From assembly GCA_032718475.1 (NCBI GenBank), contig JAUCBJ010007028.1:124001-188000 (forward strand): a stretch of 64,000 bases of DNA, read 5' to 3'. Numbering within the stretch: the stretch's first letter is position 1; every line of letters begins with the position of its first letter. The notes beneath the pieces were generated by a model. That model did no database searches, was not told where the DNA came from, and was given only the letters and a program-made list of their open reading frames with translations. Positions 41,345-52,880 of this stretch are shown in pieces. Origin of the DNA: Nemertoderma westbladi (lineage: Eukaryota > Xenacoelomorpha > Nemertodermatida > Nemertodermatidae). The position numbers and the translations under genes were made by a program.

Positions 41345-43137
41345 TTACAGGAAACGCAAAAGAATAGGTAGGCCTACTGAAATACAGAAATAAAAGAAAT
41401 CAGACAGATAGTAGATAGATGAAACCCAAAACTGATACCACTACCACTAAAGCCCAAACCAACCGCCTAAGTACATGCAACCAAAATAAGAAAGAACCAA
41501 AAGTAAGAATAATAAGGACCAAAATTGTTTACTACTATATCTACAGTAACCTGCATAACAAATACAGTAACTCTATAATGGCTGTATTGCACAGTCTAAT
41601 AATACAGTATGTTATTATATAATGGTATGAATACAGCAGTAAAAAGCAACCCAAAGACCATACAGACACCCCAGATGATAGAATAATGATACCCAGTAGA
41701 AACTCCCAGAACCGGAGAAATGGAAGCAACTAGCTTTCAATAGGCTAAAAGAGGCTAATTCAAGGACTGCTCAAGAATTATATATGAACAAGATGGTTAC
41801 AGTACAACCTAACTGACTGGCGAAATGTAAAAATAATGCAGTGTAAACAAATGAGAAGGCTATCAAAAATCCTCCTATCAAAAATGAAACCTACTGTACC
41901 TACAGTATAAATAAACATTATAATAACTGCCGGAGTAAACTATATCCAATATATTACAGTAGAAAGAATTCAAATTAAGGATATCCTATGTTTACTGTAC
42001 GTAGTTAGTGTACCTCCACGTCGGGGCGTCAGATAAAGTCAGATCATGTTTGGTTCTACATCTACAGTCCTACAGTAGCTGTTGGGCAGTCAGACACATT
42101 AAACGTGGGATACTGAGCTGCAACCAGAGCAGCAGCTGGAAGAAGTATTCCATACAGTAGCGCTCGAAATGTGGTTGCAACGTGGTTATATAATTTTGTG
42201 TATTATATTGCCGGCGTCATGTCGCAGCCATTTATCTCTCAGAGTCACAGACTGTTCCTCATGGCAAAAACAATTTGCACGCGAAAGAAGCTTAGGAAAC
42301 AAATGAGACCCCCCAATGCTGTACAGTATATACTGTACATACAGTACAGTAGGAAGGCCCTACTGTATGGTTTGATGTGAGATAAATGAGCTAAATGTTG
42401 TTGGTAATGATAAGATGATGATGAAAGAAACGTAAAGAAATATATCTCCCAAAGGCCGAAGTTATGAATCGGCTAAATAGTGTCTTTATGTTTATTTTGG
42501 ATAGAGCAGATTGGTCTAGAGGTGACATTCCTGGGTTTCCTAAGTATCAGGTCTAAATTGTTCGATCTCTAGATGAGGCAGCACTGTTTGGTCACAGTGC
42601 TTTGAATGCTAGACAGCCTAGCCGAACCCAGACTCATGTATGTCAGGGCCTGTTCTGTTTGCTTTGTACATTTCGCCTATATAACTAAATTTTATTTATA
42701 AGCATGATGCCTCTAAATTTCAATATCTTTTAACATATATAATAAACTTCATTTTTTTTATATAACTTGGGTTCTGTAAACTCCCCTCGATAGATTCACA
42801 TCAACTCCACTCCACACCGCAATGTATATTAGTCATTACCCTATATGCAGACATCACATGACGACAACAAATTGGAATTTCAAATATTTATTAATATAAA
42901 TCCTTTCCTCTTTGTTAGTTTACCTAAACCAATATAGACAAGGCAACATCTTGTATCCAAGGCACCGTTTTAGTAGGAGAGTTTGTGTTGGTCTATCAGT
43001 CCGTTACTTTATTTCATAAAATAGACCAATTATTTATTCATATAAACTGATCCCTTTGTTAACATTGAGCTACTTTGCTTCTACTAAGCATACAGCAGAC
43101 AGTATCTAATGTATTTGTAGGTCTGTACTCCTTGAGT
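41345..43137. other. Stretch without recognisable gene; weak tRNA-like sequence at 42505-42575
   Basis: No supported ORF. TACTGTA-type words are very frequent. At 42505-42575 an A-box-like TGGTCTAGAGGTG and a B-box-like TTGTTCGATCTC lie at tRNA spacing; this may be another SINE. 42300-42365 has inverted tgtacagtata/tactgtacat words. Confidence 0.4.
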
Positions 43138-43144
43138 TATATAG
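43138..43144 (+). promoter_or_regulatory. Candidate TATA box (TATATAG) of the host gene
   Basis: It lies 86 bases before the ATG at 43224, with a TCATTC initiator-like sequence about 28 bases downstream. Support is position only. Confidence 0.35.
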
Positions 43145-43223
43145 GGTATGTTTGTGTCATTAAAGTCATTCACAGAAGATTTTATTTTCGTTTGTGTAAA
43201 ACATTATTTATCACAACTCTACA

Positions 43224-43328
43224 ATGTCAAAGACAACTCTCCTACTCTTAGCTATGGCAGCTTATTTAGCTGTGGAGTGCAATGGAAACAACAACGAGGA
43301 CTCCAACAAATTAGTTGAAAGAGACACT
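43224..43328 (+). CDS. Candidate first coding exon of a secreted host peptide or protein
   Basis: ATG, 35 codons, then a consensus 5' splice site (ACT/GTAAGT). The first 20 residues make a clear signal peptide: MSKTTLLLLAMAAYLAVECNG has a Lys-containing start, a Leu/Ala core and a small-residue cleavage region (written here in part). After it comes a polar, acidic stretch (NNNEDSNKLVERD). Upstream is a TATA candidate. Further exons are not identified; the intron would start with a minisatellite and then retroelement debris, so the gene may be broken or have long introns. This is the only host-like coding sequence I can support. Prediction rests on signal peptide plus splice site. Confidence 0.5.
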
Positions 43329-43439
43329 GTAAGTTTGTTCTCAAAGCAGATTTGTCATATGTTTAGCTGTATAACAATAATGTTTGTAAAATCCCAGTAG
43401 GTCTAACTACACTTAGAACTAACTACAGTATTATTGTTA

Positions 43440-44308
43440 AAGTACTGTCCTCTGAACCATCTCTGTGTACCAACTCCTCTGTGAGCTTCCATACCCTCTT
43501 TGTTTACCAACTCCGCTCTGAGCTTCCATACCCTGTCTGTGTACCAACTCCTCTCTGAGCTTCCATACCTCCCTTTGTACGAATTCCTATCTGGCCTCCG
43601 TACCATCTCTGTGTACCAACTCCTCTCTGAGCTTCCATCTCTGTGTACCAACTCCTCTCTGAGCTTCCATTACCCTCTCTGAGTAGGCCTACGAATTCCT
43701 ATCTGGCCTCCGTACCAGCTCTGTGTACCAACTCCTCTCTGAGCTTCCATACCCTGTCTGTGTACCAACTCCTCTCTGAGCTTCCATACCCTCTCTGAGT
43801 AGGCCTACGAATTCCTATCTGGCCTCCGTACCATCTCTGTGTACCAACTCCTCTCTGAGCTTCCATACCCTCTCTGTGTACCAACTCCTCTCTGAGCTTC
43901 CATACCCTCTCTGTGGACGAATTCCTATCTGTCCTCCGTACCATCTCTGTGTACCAACTACTCTCTAAGCTTCCATACCCTCTTTGTGTACCAACTCCTC
44001 TTTGAGCATCCATACCCTCTCCTCTCTGTGTACGATTTCCTATCTGGCCTCCTTACCATCTTTGTGTACAAACTCCTCTCTGAGCTTCCATACCCTCTTT
44101 GTTTACCAACGCATCTCTGAGCTTCCATATTCTCTCTGAATACGAATTCCTATCTGGCCTCCGTACCATCTCTGTGTACCAACTCCTCTCTGAGCCTTCA
44201 TACCCTCTCTGTTAACCAACTCCTCTCTGAGCTTCCATACCCTCTCTGTGTACCAACTCCTCTCTAAGCTTCCATACCCTCTCTGTGTACCAACTCCTCT
44301 CTGAGCTT
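43440..44308. repeat. 37-bp minisatellite
   Basis: Units near gtgtaccaactcctctctga, gcttccataccctctct repeat about 20 times, interspersed with a second unit type (gaattcctatctggcctccg, taccatctct). Open frames through it on both strands are by-products. It ends directly at the retroelement Gag/protease fragment. Confidence 0.9.
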
Positions 44309-44930
44309 TTTGGTGAAAAAACAGCACGTCGTAATCCACCATGGCCAAATTTATAAACTGAATTTGAAGGCAATTCTTCAGGAGAGATATGAAAATCATT
44401 ATTCGAATGATTTTTGAATTTATTGTACCACGCCGTTCCACATACAGATCTTGTAGCCGCTGAATCAATAATTGCCGACCTTTCAGAAATTATTTTGTCA
44501 TTTGTGAAGGTAACATATGCATTTTCAATATGAAAAATATCCTCTGTATTTTCATTAATATCATGCATTCCTGGACTATAAATACTGCTCAAATTGATAT
44601 ACTCACTTCTCTCTCCCTTGGCATTGCAATTATTAATAAATGGTAAATACTGCCACATCCCAAACAATTCATGGGTGTATTCATTCGTCTGTAAATTGGG
44701 TTAGGTTCCCTGGAAAAATTTGACGGTCCAGCATATTTGTTGAAACCGGGCCTACCAAACACATTAGAACTTTGACGGAGAGGATTCCTTTGAAAACGTT
44801 TCACACCCCGTTGGGTAGCTATAAAAGCACATTCTAAAGCCTGCATATTATCTTTATCTGACAAATCCTGTGTTCGCGGTATTTCAACTTTTCATAAAGC
44901 GAGTTGAATATTTTTCGGATTTATTTATAA
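44309..44930 (-). pseudogene. Retrotransposon Gag zinc knuckle and protease fragment
   Basis: Two overlapping frames (44589-44864 and 44309-44667 part) together give an Arg/Asn/Pro-rich end of Gag, a zinc knuckle (CLGCGSIYHLLI..C), and a protease-like start AIIDSAATRSVCGTAWYN with a following KFGHGG strand. The Asp-Ser/Thr-Ala-type active-site block with VCG resembles Ty1/copia-type proteases. The fragment breaks into the minisatellite at 44309. Confidence 0.55.
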
Positions 44931-45509
44931 TGAATATTCCAATATCAGTACTGGGTGCGGAAACATGGAATTTGGGTATTTTCAATGGACTGGGGTGATT
45001 CACAGGCGAATATTGGGGCGACTTACGGGGTACGGGACTCATATCAGAGATTTAAGGGCCAAGGGTGGGAGGCAAAATCAAGCAGTACTCAGGTTTACCT
45101 GAATACTATTAGGCCTAGCCAACTTCCTGCTGCCTGTAGAGGTGGATTTGGTAACTTGCTAGGCCTAGGGACAAGGTCTGCCCTTAGTGGTCCCTGGCCA
45201 ACAACAGTTATTACGAGCCTGAATAAGGACTCGGAAAGTCTGCTGATTGTGTTGGGGATTTGCAACAGGAACCGACAGACAGATCCTTAGCGGTCCCTGG
45301 TCACCGGCAGTTATTACGAGCCTGAATAAGGACTTGGAAAGCTTGCCGACTGCACCGGGGACTTGCGACGGATCGACCGACTAAACAGAGGAAGGGTTCT
45401 ACGAGGACTGCCTTCCTGGAGTGGGTTCCACGACCGGCGTTAGTACGAGCCTGAATAAGGACTTGGAAAACTACCAACAGTTGGGACTCACGACGGGCTG
45501 ACAGACCCC

Positions 45510-45565
45510 TTGCCAAGCCGTACCGCTTTCCTGATGACCAATCCCTTCGGGGTTTGGGAAGGGTG
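45510..45565 (+). ncRNA. Hammerhead-like hairpin unit 1
   Basis: CTGATGA (45531-45537), 8-bp stem CCAATCCC/GGGTTTGG with TTCG loop, then GAA (45558-45560). The CUGAUGA, stem II, GAA order is that of a hammerhead core. The following GGGT could pair with the upstream ACCC, and AAGC with GCTT before the core, but the linker lengths do not fit a standard cleavage site. Activity is unproven. Confidence 0.3.
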
Positions 45566-45721
45566 TGACGGACACGCAACGGGGTAGAAAGACAAAGGAC
45601 CGGACTTTACTGGCCTACCGACTGTTCGGAGCAGCTTCTCGGCTACCGAAGCGACTACGAGCCTGAAAAGGATTCGGAAAGCTTAGGTGGTTGGGTCCCT
45701 GTGATGAACCGACAGACCCCT

Positions 45722-45776
45722 AGCCAAGCCGTACCGCTTTCCTGATGACCGATCCCTTCGGGGTTCGGGAAGGGTG
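45722..45776 (+). ncRNA. Hammerhead-like hairpin unit 2
   Basis: CTGATGA (45742-45748), stem CCGATCCC/GGGTTCGG with TTCG loop, GAA (45769-45771). The third base pair is G-C here against A-T in unit 1, a compensatory change that preserves the stem. Confidence 0.3.
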
Positions 45777-45816
45777 GGACGGAAACCAACCGGGTCTACC
45801 GACTTGACCGACCCTT

Positions 45817-45871
45817 AGCCAAGCCGTACCGCTTTCCTGATGACCGATCCCTTCGGGGTTCGGGAAGGGTG
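45817..45871 (+). ncRNA. Hammerhead-like hairpin unit 3
   Basis: CTGATGA (45837-45843), same stem and loop as unit 2, GAA (45864-45866). Confidence 0.3.
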
Positions 45872-46079
45872 GGACGGACACGCAACAGGGTCGACCGACA
45901 GCGACACTACGGTACCGAGACTAGGATCAAGGGAAAATGGGGAACATTAGTTAGTTTAAAATCTAAAGCGAACAGTGGGTAATTAAATAATGTACTGTAG
46001 GAATTTATATTGTCGTATATTATTGTGAATATTTGGTGTATATTGATGTGGGGAAGCCCAACTTATTCTCAATCAAGAT

Positions 46080-47780
46080 TCAACTACAGTAAAGGTTTCT
46101 GATCTACAAGCGTATAGACGTGTGTGCTTTGAGTTTGACAAGGCAATCCGTTCCTTTCACATGCAACAAGAATTGAAAATTCTATCTAGTAAAAATAAAA
46201 AAGCATTATTTAAATACGCTAAGAGCCGTACAACAAATCGTAGCTCTATAGCCCCCTTAAAGAAAAAGGATGGTTCCCTAGCAACCACTGACAAAGAAAA
46301 ATGTGATTGTCTGATAACTCAACACTCATCTGTCGGTAATGTAGATAATGGTGAATTTCCTGTATTTAACCAGCAAACTGACGAAACTTTTGACATTCAT
46401 TGCATTTCTGAATCTAAAGTTATTGATATCCTTGCTAAATTACAGTATAACTTTGGAGATACGCCAGACGACATTCCTGTTGCTACCTTAAAAATATTTA
46501 GATTTGAATTATGTTATCCATTGTGCATATTATTTAATGAATTACTCTTAACTGCTGCATTACCGAAGTGTTGGAAACAGGCCGATATTACATCTGTCTA
46601 CAAAAAAGGCGATGCGTCCATTGGTGCTAATTATCGCCCTATTTCCATCACTTCTTCAGTCTGTCGTGTTCTAGTACAAATCATAGTTCATGAAATGTCG
46701 GGTTTTTTAAAAAGGAACAATTTAATAACAGATGAACAATACGGATTTATTAAGGGCCGTAGCACTACCACTCAACTTTTAGACTGCACCTATAATTGGG
46801 CAACTGCCCTTAATGCAAAATGTTTTACTGATGTACAGTAGTATACACAGACTATGCCAAGGCATTTGACTCTGTTGTGCCTAGTAAATTGTTAATTAAA
46901 CTTAAATGTTATGGAATTACAGGTAATTTGAATCGCTGGTTTGCCAGCTATTTAACTGATCGTGTTCAGCGAGTGAAAATAGGTGAAAGCTTTTCTAATT
47001 TTCACAAAGTTATATCGGGTATAGCACAGGGTTCGTGTGTCGGTCCCCTATTATTTATTATTTTCATTAATGATATGCCTACGCACCTTTTAGGTATTAA
47101 TTCTAGGCTCTTTGCTGACGATACCAAGATATTTTGTGCTTTTCGTAATATTGATAACCGTTTATTACTGCAGAAAAATTCCAGTTGGTCTAGTGATTGG
47201 CAGTTGAATTTAGAAGAAACAAAATGTAAAAGCCTCACCCTTGGTAATGTAGCTATGCCTTCATCATATAGAATTAATGATACGCAACTTGCAAATGTTA
47301 ATTCGTATCGCGATCTTGGAGTGATTGTGGATAAGGATCTTAAATTTACAGAACATGTAATGACTATTACATCCTCTGCTTATCGGTCTATAAATAAAAT
47401 ATTTTGATGCTTTTTAACTTCTAACGTTCAGGCATTATTATGTGCATATACAGCGTTTGTTAGACCCATTCTAGAGTACGCTAGCTGTGTCTGGAACCCA
47501 TTTTATTCTGGCGCGCCATTTCTCGGCCTTACTGACAAAATTGAAGCGACTCAACGTTATTTCACTCGTAGACAATTCTATGGGTGTAAGTTGGATTGTG
47601 ACATGTGTTATGTAGATAGGCTTTCATTTTTAAATTTGCAACCGCTGGAAATACGTAGGATCCATATTGATTTGGTGTACACTTATAAAATAATGCATAA
47701 TCTTTTAGACCTTGATCCTGAAAAATACTTCCAGCGATCACTTTCAATTACTCGTGGCCACTCATATAAACTTCGAGGCA
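46080..47780 (+). pseudogene. CR1-like LINE reverse transcriptase, first part (interrupted by an RTE fragment)
   Basis: Frames 46122-46841, 46877-47407 and 47411-47780 belong to one RT. Motifs: ADITSVYKKGD, NYRPISITSSVCRVL, EQYGFIKGRSTT, YTDYAKAFDSV (motif A, across a stop/frame change near 46841-46860), GIAQGSCVGPLLFIIFINDMP (motif B), LFADDTKIF (motif C), and after an in-frame TGA (47405-47407) the CR1-type C-terminal YTAFVRPILEYASCVWNP and ...TRGHSYKL. No endonuclease is seen upstream. Similarity is cut at 47780 and resumes at 48299 after the RTE insertion. Dead copy. Confidence 0.85.
47774..47780. repeat. Target-site duplication of the RTE fragment (CGAGGCA; second copy 48292-48298)
   Basis: CGAGGCA stands on both sides of the 511-bp insert. 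Confidence 0.85.
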
Positions 47781-48291
47781 CCGAGAATTAATCGGAAACT
47801 TAAGGTCCGATTATTTAGAGCAGCAGTAGTTCCAGTACTCCTCTACGGGAGTCCATGCTGGGCTCTAACTGCTGAGGACACCAAATCTCTGGATGGCACA
47901 TTCACAAGAATGCTACGCCGGGTTCATTGTGTCAAGTACAATGCACACATCTCCAACCAGACACTATATAACATTGGAGGTGTCTCATTGGTTCCCCCAA
48001 GCTTGTCACTAGAACAAAATCGGCTCCGCTTCGCAGGACATTGCTTTCGCCGTGAGGACCAGCCAGTGCATAATCTTGTACTTTGGCAGCCTCATAGAGT
48101 GAATAAGCATGGTGGACAGCCCATGACTTTCTTGAGACGCATCTTAAAATACACTGGCCTTAAAGATGCGGATGATCTAGCAAATGTCATGGGTGATAGG
48201 GAGTTGTGGCGGTGCAATTTTGTTGACAAGCCGGCACAGCATTCTTAAAAATGCAGCTGCAATGCAGCATGCCGATCCCAGTAGTAGTAGT
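47781..48291 (+). mobile_element. 5'-truncated RTE-like LINE inserted into the CR1-like LINE
   Basis: It encodes INRKLKVRLFRAAVVPVLLY, ..., GHCFRR and ...FVDKPAQHS, the C terminus of the same LINE as at 36211-39961, and ends with the identical 3' sequence and a short (AGT)n tail. A 7-bp duplication flanks it. Truncation at the 5' end is normal for LINE insertion. Confidence 0.93.
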
Positions 48292-48298
48292 CGAGGCA

Positions 48299-48697
48299 TT
48301 AAATGTGCTACTAACCCAATATCGAATATGTTCTTTATTCGAGTTGTAAATATCTGGAATGACCTCACCGATGATATTGTTACCAGTATTTCTGTGGAGC
48401 AATTTAAACTAAAACTTATTGAATGCGATCTCACTAAATACTGCAATTTTGATAGGAATTTGTAACTTGTTTCGTTGTAAATTTTTATTTCATTTAAATA
48501 CTTTGTGCAATGCGTTGCATATTTTATATTAATTGATATTTACTTAAGCTAGAGAATCAGTCGCCTCGTTTACCGTGTTAACCTTTTTACTTTTGTCCTG
48601 GTCGGTACATTGTGCCTTTTATTGTGATTTTTAATGTTGTGTGTGCTCTACTCTAACTGGAGTTATATCCGAATAATATATCTTATCTTATCTTATC
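48299..48697 (+). pseudogene. CR1-like LINE, C-terminal end and 3' tail
   Basis: Continues the LINE interrupted at 47780: ...SNMFFIRVVNIWNDLTDD...FKLKLIE, the usual last block of CR1-type RT proteins, then a stop near 48465, an untranslated region and a (TATCT)n tail at about 48680-48697. Confidence 0.85.
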
Positions 48698-48699
48698 TT

Positions 48700-49175
48700 A
48701 ATCCTATTTCTGAAACTCTGATGACTAAATACTTAGGGCTGTAGATTGATTCTGACATGTCTTGGAAAACACACACTAACTATATAGTATATACACAAAA
48801 AAATATCAAAATCTATTGGAATATTTTACAAGTTACGTTATGTCCTTACGCGGCAAATATTGCGTATGCTTTACTTTACATTAATCCATCCTTACATCTT
48901 TTTTATGCTCTTATAGTTTGGGGTAACACATCATTCTTTCATTCACCCACTCAAGGTGTGTGTTAATAAAGTACTAAGAGATATATTTTCCGTCTCCCGA
49001 TCCTCAGCTACTCAAATTTATAAAGAACTATGGATTCTACCAATTGAAAAGTTATACATACAGCAAGTAGCTACGGTAATGTTTGATATATCCAACAATC
49101 CCGGCAATTCAAGTCTCTCTAATTTATTTTCAAAGGTCTCTGACATTCACCCATATAATACGAGAGCGACATGAC
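48700..49175 (+). pseudogene. Second LINE fragment (RT C-terminal part), up to the minisatellite
   Basis: KYLGL-stop-IDSDMSWKTHTNYI, then a YALIVWGNT block and ...SDIHPYNTRAT: the C-terminal end of a Jockey/CR1-type reverse transcriptase. Stops at 48742 and 48963 show decay. Its last coding block appears only after the minisatellite, at 50353-50473. Confidence 0.75.
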
Positions 49176-49177
49176 AA

Positions 49178-50352
49178 TATCGAAAAATTACTATCTCCCT
49201 AATGTCCGTCTCATTGTCGCTCATCGCTCTTTACTATCTCCCTAATGTCCATCTCGTTGTCGCTCATCGCTCTTTACTATCTCCCTAATGTCCATCTCGT
49301 TGTCGCTCATCGCTCTTTACTATCTCCCTAATGTCCGTCTCATTGTCGCTCATCGCTCTTTACTATCTCCCTAATGTCCGTCTTGTTGTCGCTCATCGCT
49401 CTTTAATATCTCCCTAATGTCCGTCTTGTTGTTGCTCATCGCTCTTTACTATCTCCCTAATGTCCGTATCGTTGTTGCTCATCGCTCTTTACTACCTCCC
49501 TGATGTCCGTCTCGTTGTTGCTCATCGCTCTTTACTATCTCCCTAATGTCCGTTTCGTTGTTGCTCATCGCTCTTTACTATCTCCCTAATGTCCGTCTCA
49601 TTGTCGCTCATCGCTCTTTACTATTTCCCGAATGTCTGTCTCGTTGTTGCTCATCGCTCTTTACTATCTCCCTAATGTCAGTCTCGTTGTCGCTCATCGC
49701 TCTTTACTACCTCCCTAATGTCCGTCTCGTTGTCGCTCATCGCTCTTTACTATCTCCCTAATGTCTGTCTCGTTGTCGCTCATCGCTCTTTACTATTTCC
49801 CGAATGTCTGTCTCGTTGTCGCTCATCGCTCTTTACTATCTCACTAATGTCCGTCTCGTTGTCGCTCATCGCTCTTTACTATCTCCCTAATGTCCGTCTC
49901 GTTGTCGCTTATCGCTCTTTACTATCTCCCTAATGTCTGTCTCGTTGTCGCTCATCGCTCTTTACTATCTCCCTAATGTCCGTCTCGTTGTGGCTCATCG
50001 CTCTCTTTACTATTTCCCGAATGTCTGTCTCGTTGTCGCACATCTCTCTTTACTATCTCCCTAATGTCCGTCTTGTTGTCGCTCATCGCTCTTTACTACC
50101 TCCCTAATGTCTGTCTCGTTGTCGCTCATCGCTCTTTACTATCTCCCTAATGTCCGTCTCATTGTCGCTCATCGCTCTTTACTATCTTCCTAATGTCTCT
50201 CTCATTGTTGCTCATCGCTCTTTACTATCTCCCTAATGTCCGTCTCGTTGTCGCTCATCGCTCTTTACTATCTCCCTAATGTCTGTCTCGTTGTCGCTCA
50301 TCGCTCTTTACTATCTCCCTAATGTTGGTCTCATTGTCGCTCATCGCTCTTT
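49178..50352 (+). repeat. 43-bp minisatellite grown inside LINE coding sequence
   Basis: About 27 copies of a 43-bp unit (ctttactatctccctaatgt, ccgtctcattgtcgctcatc, gct). One unit translates as YYLPNVRLIVAHRSL, which joins in frame to FKFQGVKIWNDLPENI at the right edge. Units differ at a few fixed positions (C/T transitions). Confidence 0.95.
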
Positions 50353-50473
50353 CAAATTTCAGGGTGTCAAAATCTGGAATGACCTTCCCGAAAATATTCG
50401 GGCTTCCAAATTGAAATATATAATATTTACAAAACTTTTAAAAAAATACCTTCTTGATATGACTAATTCTTAA
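50353..50473 (+). pseudogene. Second LINE fragment, last coding block
   Basis: FQGVKIWNDLPENIR...FTKLLKKYLL and a stop at 50471-50473: the conserved end of the RT whose earlier part lies at 48700-49175. Confidence 0.75.
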
Positions 50474-51006
50474 ATACAATATTTATTTCTGATTATTTAG
50501 TGTTCCAGTTCAGTATTTTTCATTCGTATATATCAGTCAGTATATGTCAATTCAGTTCAATTTATACGCCTAATAAGTATTTACGGTACATATATATACA
50601 GTATATACACAGAATACATATATTTTGAATACAATTTGGTATCCTAAATTCACGGTGGTTTTCGTCTTCGTTTTTATTATTTTTTCTCTATTTGCCTTCT
50701 ATGCAATTTCTGTTTCGTGTTGATTGAGTTTGCCTCCTTTGTACAGTAAGTTGTCTTATAGATTTAACTTTATTTAACTTTATATTTTCACTAATTTTAT
50801 ATGTTAAATTACTTATGGACGCGTCGCAGTCCAGCACACTATTTCGAGTATTTGCGTGATACCCACGAACTAGTGGCACAAGCTACTATGTGGAGCTCAC
50901 ACGAATTCGGATTCACACCATAAATATTGTAAATCTATCTATCTTGTGCTTGTTATTATGTTGGTGTTGGGTCTATCGCTCCTTATTATGTTGGAATAAA
51001 ATAAAA
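50474..51006. other. LINE 3' untranslated sequence and unassigned DNA
   Basis: No supported gene. ttattatgttggaataaaat with a caatcaatt run near 50980-51020 looks like the 3' end of a LINE transcript. Confidence 0.4.
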
Positions 51007-52880
51007 TCAATCAATTAAACAAAACAATCTACACTTTTGGGTTGCCCAGACCACCGCTATAAACATCTCCAACTCGACTATGGCGTAGCGGGATTCTGTT
51101 TCGTTCACAAACCAACTACAGCATTCAACGAGACGCAAATCTTCGCCATGGAGTTGGAGTGTACCCAAGGCCATGATTCCGGGAAGCATCTATTTGGAGC
51201 TGAATTTTCTTAGTGGGGTCGAATGATGCTAGAATAGGCCACGAAATCAGTCCGGCCTTAGTCGCAATGAATGCGCGTTCGTGGTCTGGAGTCCATATAA
51301 ATGGAGACCTCGCGCTTAATAGGGGACGCAGTGGAGTTAAATGTGATACCAAGTCATGTGAGAAAGGGTCCAATTGTGTTACCGCAAGTAAGAAAGACCC
51401 AACCTTGGGACGTCACTCGATATGAAGATATGCGGTAGCGGTAATTTGAAGACCAACAATTTATTATCTACATTTTGATCACACAAACAAAGGCGTTATG
51501 GAGGGAAACATCAAGAAAACAACCGTTTCATTCACATAGGAATGCAGGAGACACCTGCTACTCACAAGCCAAGTCAAACAATAAAGGAACTTACCACTTC
51601 CACAGTCAGACAGCATACAATTAATTATGGATCTGTTTGTTACCTGTAATTTGTAGTAGTTCGACCTGTCCTTTACTCAAATAGATGAATAATTACCGGT
51701 CTGCCGGTAAGTGTATGCTGATACTGTAAGATTAGTGACTCTATGAGCTGACCGAAAATATTGCTACAGCCAGAAATCATAAATCGGGGCAGAAATTACA
51801 CCCATGAGCTGCGCTAAGTTTAGTAGGGCCTAATTAGCGGACCTAGCTAAACTTTCGGGAACACAGAACAGATAAGGCTGTAAGGTGTCTGACTGAATGT
51901 CGAAAAGAAAGTAAGCGTCAGCTTCCAGTCAGTAGGTATAATAATATATCAGAATAATTATGCAATTCCTTAGTTCAGTAGGTTGAATTTACACAAATTT
52001 ACAGATTGATGTACATCCTCATAAAAAACATAGATTTGAAGGCCCTTCTGGTCTTCTTACCGCATATCCATAACACAGCACAATAATTAGACAGGCAGAC
52101 AGGATCCGTTACAGTATGTAGTACTGTAGTACCGTGGTTTTATGCTTATGCCCTGGCCTATCCAGCCCTTCCTTTCACCAAGTCCTCTCTAGCTCTCAAA
52201 ATCCCATTCACTCTTTAAAAGAGCCAATGAGCGGCAAGAAATCACAAGCCATAAAGAAAAATAATTGCACAGCGGTAAATTTAAATATAAATTGCATTAA
52301 GCACTGCTGTGAACAAAAAATATAAATGTTGACAATATACTGTAAGTATAACAATCGATTTGCTTCAACAAATTGTTCGACTAACCCAACAAAACTTCTC
52401 AAGTCTGTTATGTTAGTTGGACATGGAAAACTTGAGATCACTCGAAGTTTCATTGGATCTGGTTTTATTCCCGATTCTCCCACTAGAAATCCGGCATATT
52501 TAACTTCCGACTTAGCAAATTGTATCTTCTCTGGGTGAACAATTTTTCCTCACGACAGCGTTGCAGTACAACCCTAATCTGGGAGATATGTTCTTCAAGA
52601 TTGGCTCCGTAGATCAGTAGGTCATCAACCAACTTGACCACTTTGGGAATACCCTGCAAAGCTGCAATGCGTTGTCTCCACTACGATTATATTCATCGCC
52701 ACTCGAGATGAGGCCCATTTCACTACGTCGATGTACGTAGCGTCCCATGGTGTGGTAAATGTTGTGAGAAGTTGGCTTTCTGAGTCCAGGGGAATCTGCC
52801 AATTTCCGTGTGCTGCATCGAATACTGTGAAACATTTCGAGGAAGCCGGAATATTAGCAATTACACTGCGTGGAGAAGGT
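51007..52880 (-). pseudogene. Ty3/gypsy Pol remnant (reverse transcriptase and RNase H), with a large interruption
   Basis: Reading down the minus strand: FDAAHGNWQIPLDSESQLLT (about 52850-52790), a broken stretch, VDDLLIYGANLEEHI (catalytic VDD; about 52620), YAGFLVGESGIKPDPMK (about 52490), ...DLRSFVGLVEQF; then ~800 bp of unrelated sequence (51400-52340); then LRPLLSARSPFIWTPDHERAF (about 51330) and RNase H blocks FVNETESRYAIVELEMFIAV (about 51080). These are in Ty3/gypsy order. Frames are broken in several places. The interruption may be another insertion; I found no ends. Confidence 0.8.

Larger units (their letters stand above)
45100..45900 (+). repeat. Complex repeat block with two unit types, upstream of the CR1-like LINE
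   Basis: Unit type 1 (tacgagcctgaataaggactt, ggaaagc) occurs four times near 45200, 45310, 45440 and 45648. Unit type 2 (ccaagccgtaccgctttc followed by CTGATGA and a hairpin) occurs three times. The block is more GC-rich than its surroundings and directly precedes the LINE ORF, so it may be its 5' untranslated region. Confidence 0.7.

Noticed and set aside
43403-44468. Ser/Arg/Trp-rich repeat proteins on the minus strand
   Set aside because: Read-through of the 37-bp minisatellite; no conserved frame.
44955-45290. 111-aa plus-strand ORF
   Set aside because: Lies over the complex repeat block, no family match, composition like non-coding sequence.
49178-50352. CRISPR-like array
   Set aside because: Units are contiguous 43-bp repeats without unique spacers, in a eukaryotic LINE.
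49546-50473. Series of 60-70-aa ORFs with MSVSLSLIALYYLPNV
   Set aside because: They are the three frames of the minisatellite.
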